NCBI GenBank assembly: GCA_034620365.1
Contig: JAQGEQ010000329.1
Span: forward strand, 1 to 64,000
DNA: 64,000 nucleotides
Source: Pegea sp. RAD2-039
Lineage: Eukaryota > Chordata > Thaliacea > Salpida > Salpidae
Reading direction: 5' to 3'
Below are positions 61,951-64,000 of the stretch, one piece after another. Both the position numbers and the translations under genes were made by a program. The number at the start of each line of letters is the position of its first letter. The stretch's first letter is position 1. The notes beneath the pieces were generated by a model, which worked only from the letters and a program-made list of their open reading frames with translations, made no database searches and was not told the DNA's origin.

Positions 61951-62610
61951 ATTTGCGATAAGAAAAAGGTCATAAACCCCAAAACTGGGTAGAAGGGCCC
62001 TTGTGAGCCTAATTTATGACAACATTTCTAAAAGACGCAAAACTTCGAATTCAAAGCCCCGGTAGGCAGTTCATTGTATTCAGTGTCGTTCTGGCAGCTT
62101 CTGCGATGCCAGCCGGACGTAGCTGCATCAATCCACCTGTTCTGTTGCATAACTTTGTTGACGTGGAAAGTGAGATTCTACTTCATGAGCAACAACTGAA
62201 TCTTCATCATTTCTATTCTGGTATATATATGCATCGTCGTTCTCTTCAAATAATATTAACCTTTAAATCTTTATGTTAATTTTGACTCAAAAACTTTAAT
62301 TATTATTGGATCTTAGCTCTTTTTTTATTTATACAAAAACGCTATTTAATATATTCAATACTTTTTTAACGTTAATTTAAATTGTTTAATTATTAATCAG
62401 AGTTCTATTTAAAAAGTTTCAACTTAAATAATTTTAAGCAGTAAGGAAAGACAAAAACGTCATCACACAAATAAGACTGTATTCAAAAGTAAATGTTGGT
62501 ATTAGTTAAATCTTTTTAATCGTTTTCAAATATCTGTTTTAGATTAGTAACTTTTGAAATGAAATTGTTTGATGATTTTAATCTCTATTTTCAAGAATTT
62601 TTAAAACATT
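61951..62610. other. Interval after the tRNA-like sequence, no gene recognised
   Basis: 62016-62279 is an open frame (MTTFLKDAKLRIQSPGRQ...) with moderate GC. On the opposite strand part of it is also open. It abuts the tRNA-like element and may be part of the same repeat. No motif supports a gene. Confidence 0.4.
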
Positions 62611-62690
62611 TTTTCTTTGTTTTTTTTTTCTTTTGTTTTTTTTTTCTTTTGTTTTTTTTTTCTTTTGTTTAGTTCTTTTATTAGAGATAA
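62611..62690. repeat. T-rich 16-bp minisatellite
   Basis: Unit CTTTTG followed by about ten T, with starts at 62615, 62630, 62646 and 62662. The long open frame across it is a low-complexity artefact. Confidence 0.8.
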
Positions 62691-63204
62691 TATTAATTTA
62701 TTACAGATTTATAATTAAAGTTATTTTGAGATTATTACATCTTGAACTAAAATATTTTTTTATTTTCAGTACATTAAAAAGTTTTAAGTTTTTAATAATT
62801 ATTCTTTTCTTTAATCTTAATAATTATATAATAATTATTTTTACTTCCTTTTCATTTCTTGTTTTTTTACTTCCTATTTAATTTCACATGTTGAAATAAT
62901 TTCTAATATTTTTATTCTTTTATATTTTATTTCAACTATGATTTATTAAAAACCATTTTATTAGTTTTTTTATGAATTTTAAATTATCAAAAAAAAATTA
63001 TTTAATTTTAAACCATTTTGTATTATATTTATTGGAATTTTTATGTATATTATATTTTTAAAATCTAAATTTATAATTATTTCTATTAAACTTTCATAAT
63101 GTTTTAAAGTCTTTAAATATTTTTATAAATAATTTTTTAGGTTATTTCAAATTAATTTAAATATATTTATTTAATTATAATTAAATTGTAAATAGAAATA
63201 ATTT
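62691..63204. other. AT-rich, mostly T-rich, upstream region
   Basis: No coding signal. It is the likely promoter and outron region of the gene pair that follows. Confidence 0.5.
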
Positions 63205-63217
63205 ATTTTTTACTCAG
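63205..63217 (+). promoter_or_regulatory. Putative trans-splice acceptor before the first gene of the pair
   Basis: TTTTTTACTCAG followed by AAAATTT, 30 nt before the ATG at 63248. No upstream exon or donor is evident. Confidence 0.45.
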
Positions 63218-63247
63218 AAAATTTAGAAAAATATTTTTGATTTCAAA

Positions 63248-63823
63248 ATGAGTCTGGGACTCTTTTCATCTCCTCCTGATCTTTCATCATCATCATCTGA
63301 TGAGGATTCAGAAGAGTTTCCACAAGTTACGGATACACTTGATGACCAGCCATCAACTTTACCACCTCCACTTGAAGCTCTATCAGCTGCAACTGTCCCA
63401 GACTTTGTGACCAGTCATTTGTCCAAAGGTTTAGATTGGGACAGTTTGAAGAAAGATGCACCAGTTGTAGAAGCGCGCGAACCACGACCTTGGGAAACTG
63501 ACCTACCATCTGTAGTAGTTCGCCCCAAAATCTTCGATTCTCGCCCCGATATCGCTCTCACGAAACAAGTGCCCCAAAGTTACATCCCTAATAATAAAAA
63601 GAAGCAGCCGATGACGTCAGCACCGCGTCCGGTTGTTGATTACGCAATCACGTGGTCACAGATGTATGGAGATGGTGATGTGTCAGAGGACAAGCCCCAA
63701 AAGGGCGCTAAACGCCCTCATTTTGATGACCCTGACCTCGAGGGGTTTTGTCATACAGATGTGAGCAAAGACAAAGTGGCGTTCGACAAAAAAGGCGCGA
63801 AGCGGAAACGCGCGAAGAACTAA
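63248..63823 (+). CDS. C1orf52: C1orf52 / UPF0690 family protein
   Basis: A single exon encodes 191 residues. It resembles the vertebrate C1orf52 protein in layout: serine/acid-rich N-terminus (SSSSSDEDSEEF), a central LDWDSLKKDAP block corresponding to the IDW..VVKAPEEP region, then VDYAITWSQMYGDG matching the MAIKWSNIYEDN block, and a lysine-rich end (KKGAKRKRAKN). Largely disordered and probably nuclear; molecular role is not established. GC content is well above the surroundings. The start has the context TTCAAAATGAG, also seen at the next gene. The stop is only 65 bp from the next ATG, suggesting a shared transcript. Confidence 0.72.
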   Translation: MSLGLFSSPPDLSSSSSDEDSEEFPQVTDTLDDQPSTLPPPLEALSAATVPDFVTSHLSKGLDWDSLKKDAPVVEAREPRPWETDLPSVVVRPKIFDSRPDIALTKQVPQSYIPNNKKKQPMTSAPRPVVDYAITWSQMYGDGDVSEDKPQKGAKRPHFDDPDLEGFCHTDVSKDKVAFDKKGAKRKRAKN

Positions 63824-63850
63824 TCTTTTTTTTTCGTATTTTTAATTTTT

Positions 63851-63870
63851 GCATTTTTTTTAACTTGCAG
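63851..63870 (+). promoter_or_regulatory. Putative trans-splice acceptor between the paired genes
   Basis: A T-rich tract ending TTTTTTTTAACTTGCAG lies in the 65-bp gap, followed by AAAATTTTG and an 18-nt leader to the ATG at 63889. No AATAAA is visible in the gap. Confidence 0.55.
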
Positions 63871-63888
63871 AAAATTTTGTAATTCAAA

Positions 63889-63974
63889 ATGAGTGTTGTA
63901 AGTTTCGCTGCTCATCGTGACCACTTGGTGGCAGCATATCAAGCCGTTCTAGCCGACGATGACGTCACTAACTG
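63889..63974 (+). CDS. First exon of a probable ADF-homology (drebrin-like) protein, runs off the window
   Basis: MSVVSFAAHRDHLVAAYQ, then AVLADDDVTNW split by a phase-2 intron at 63975 (GTAAGT). The pattern of a short N-terminus, an alanine-rich helix (LVAAYQAVL), a D-rich turn and NW matches the start of the ADF-H domain in drebrin-like/Abp1 proteins, which bind actin filaments. Only 28 residues are visible, so coactosin-type or another ADF-H protein cannot be excluded. Confidence 0.5.
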
Positions 63975-64000
63975 GTAAGTCTCGCTAACATCATCGCCAT

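Noticed and set aside
62633-62881. 82-codon phenylalanine-rich frame
   Set aside because: Translation of a T-rich minisatellite.

Overview
The window is AT-rich (roughly 70% or more) animal nuclear DNA. Its genes have metazoan identities: a fibronectin-type receptor tyrosine phosphatase, neuronal calcium sensor 1, TFIIB, the queuine transglycosylase catalytic subunit, a Rab9-effector kelch protein and small GPI-anchored Ly6/uPAR (LU) proteins. All multi-exon genes use canonical GT-AG introns, many only 46-65 nt long, mixed with introns of 0.5-1.3 kb. Two genes at the right edge lie 65 bp apart, each with a strong acceptor just before a very short leader, which points to spliced-leader trans-splicing and operons. 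The palindrome TGACGTCA is strikingly frequent around 54-57 kb. Operons plus this palindrome would fit a tunicate, but other trans-splicing invertebrates remain possible and the species cannot be settled from the sequence.

Layout. 1-20.5 kb: a young array of LU-domain genes in 3.86-kb tandem units (A, B, C), two diverged relatives (D, E) and a partial copy (F) inserted into E. All have 4-exon, phase-1 architecture. The array probably continues left of the window. 20.9-23.3 kb: repeat debris, including an inverted copy of part of the LU unit and a decayed LINE. 23.6-37.0 kb, minus strand: one about 39-exon gene for an R3-class receptor phosphatase of about 2,325 residues, with signal peptide, 36-repeat mucin stalk, about ten FN3-like domains, two copies of the membrane-proximal module, a TM helix, a juxtamembrane segment with two interchangeable exons, one active-looking PTP domain and an acidic tail. 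37-41.2 kb: gene-poor, with one candidate snRNA/SL-like element. 41.2-43.3 kb (-): TFIIB. 45.3-46.5 kb (-): single-exon QTRT1. 47.4-47.9 kb (-): a small single-pass protein whose tail carries repeated YSxP motifs. 49.3-52.3 kb: two decayed LINE pieces. 54.1-55.6 kb (+): RABEPK, 7 exons. 56.5-57.5 kb (-): NCS1, 6 exons, with a disrupted small ORF and two X-box-like sites between it and RABEPK. 57.5-63.2 kb: gene-poor, with a LINE 3' end, a degraded tRNA-like sequence and a T-rich minisatellite. 63.2-64 kb (+): a C1orf52-family gene followed by the first exon of an ADF-H (drebrin-like) candidate.

Housekeeping genes (transcription, tRNA modification, trafficking, calcium sensing) alternate with fast-evolving cell-surface genes (LU array, receptor phosphatase, small tyrosine-motif membrane protein). 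The surface genes hold most of the unusual structure: gene conversion, chimerism, exon duplication and coding minisatellites. A functional link between the surface genes is speculation only.
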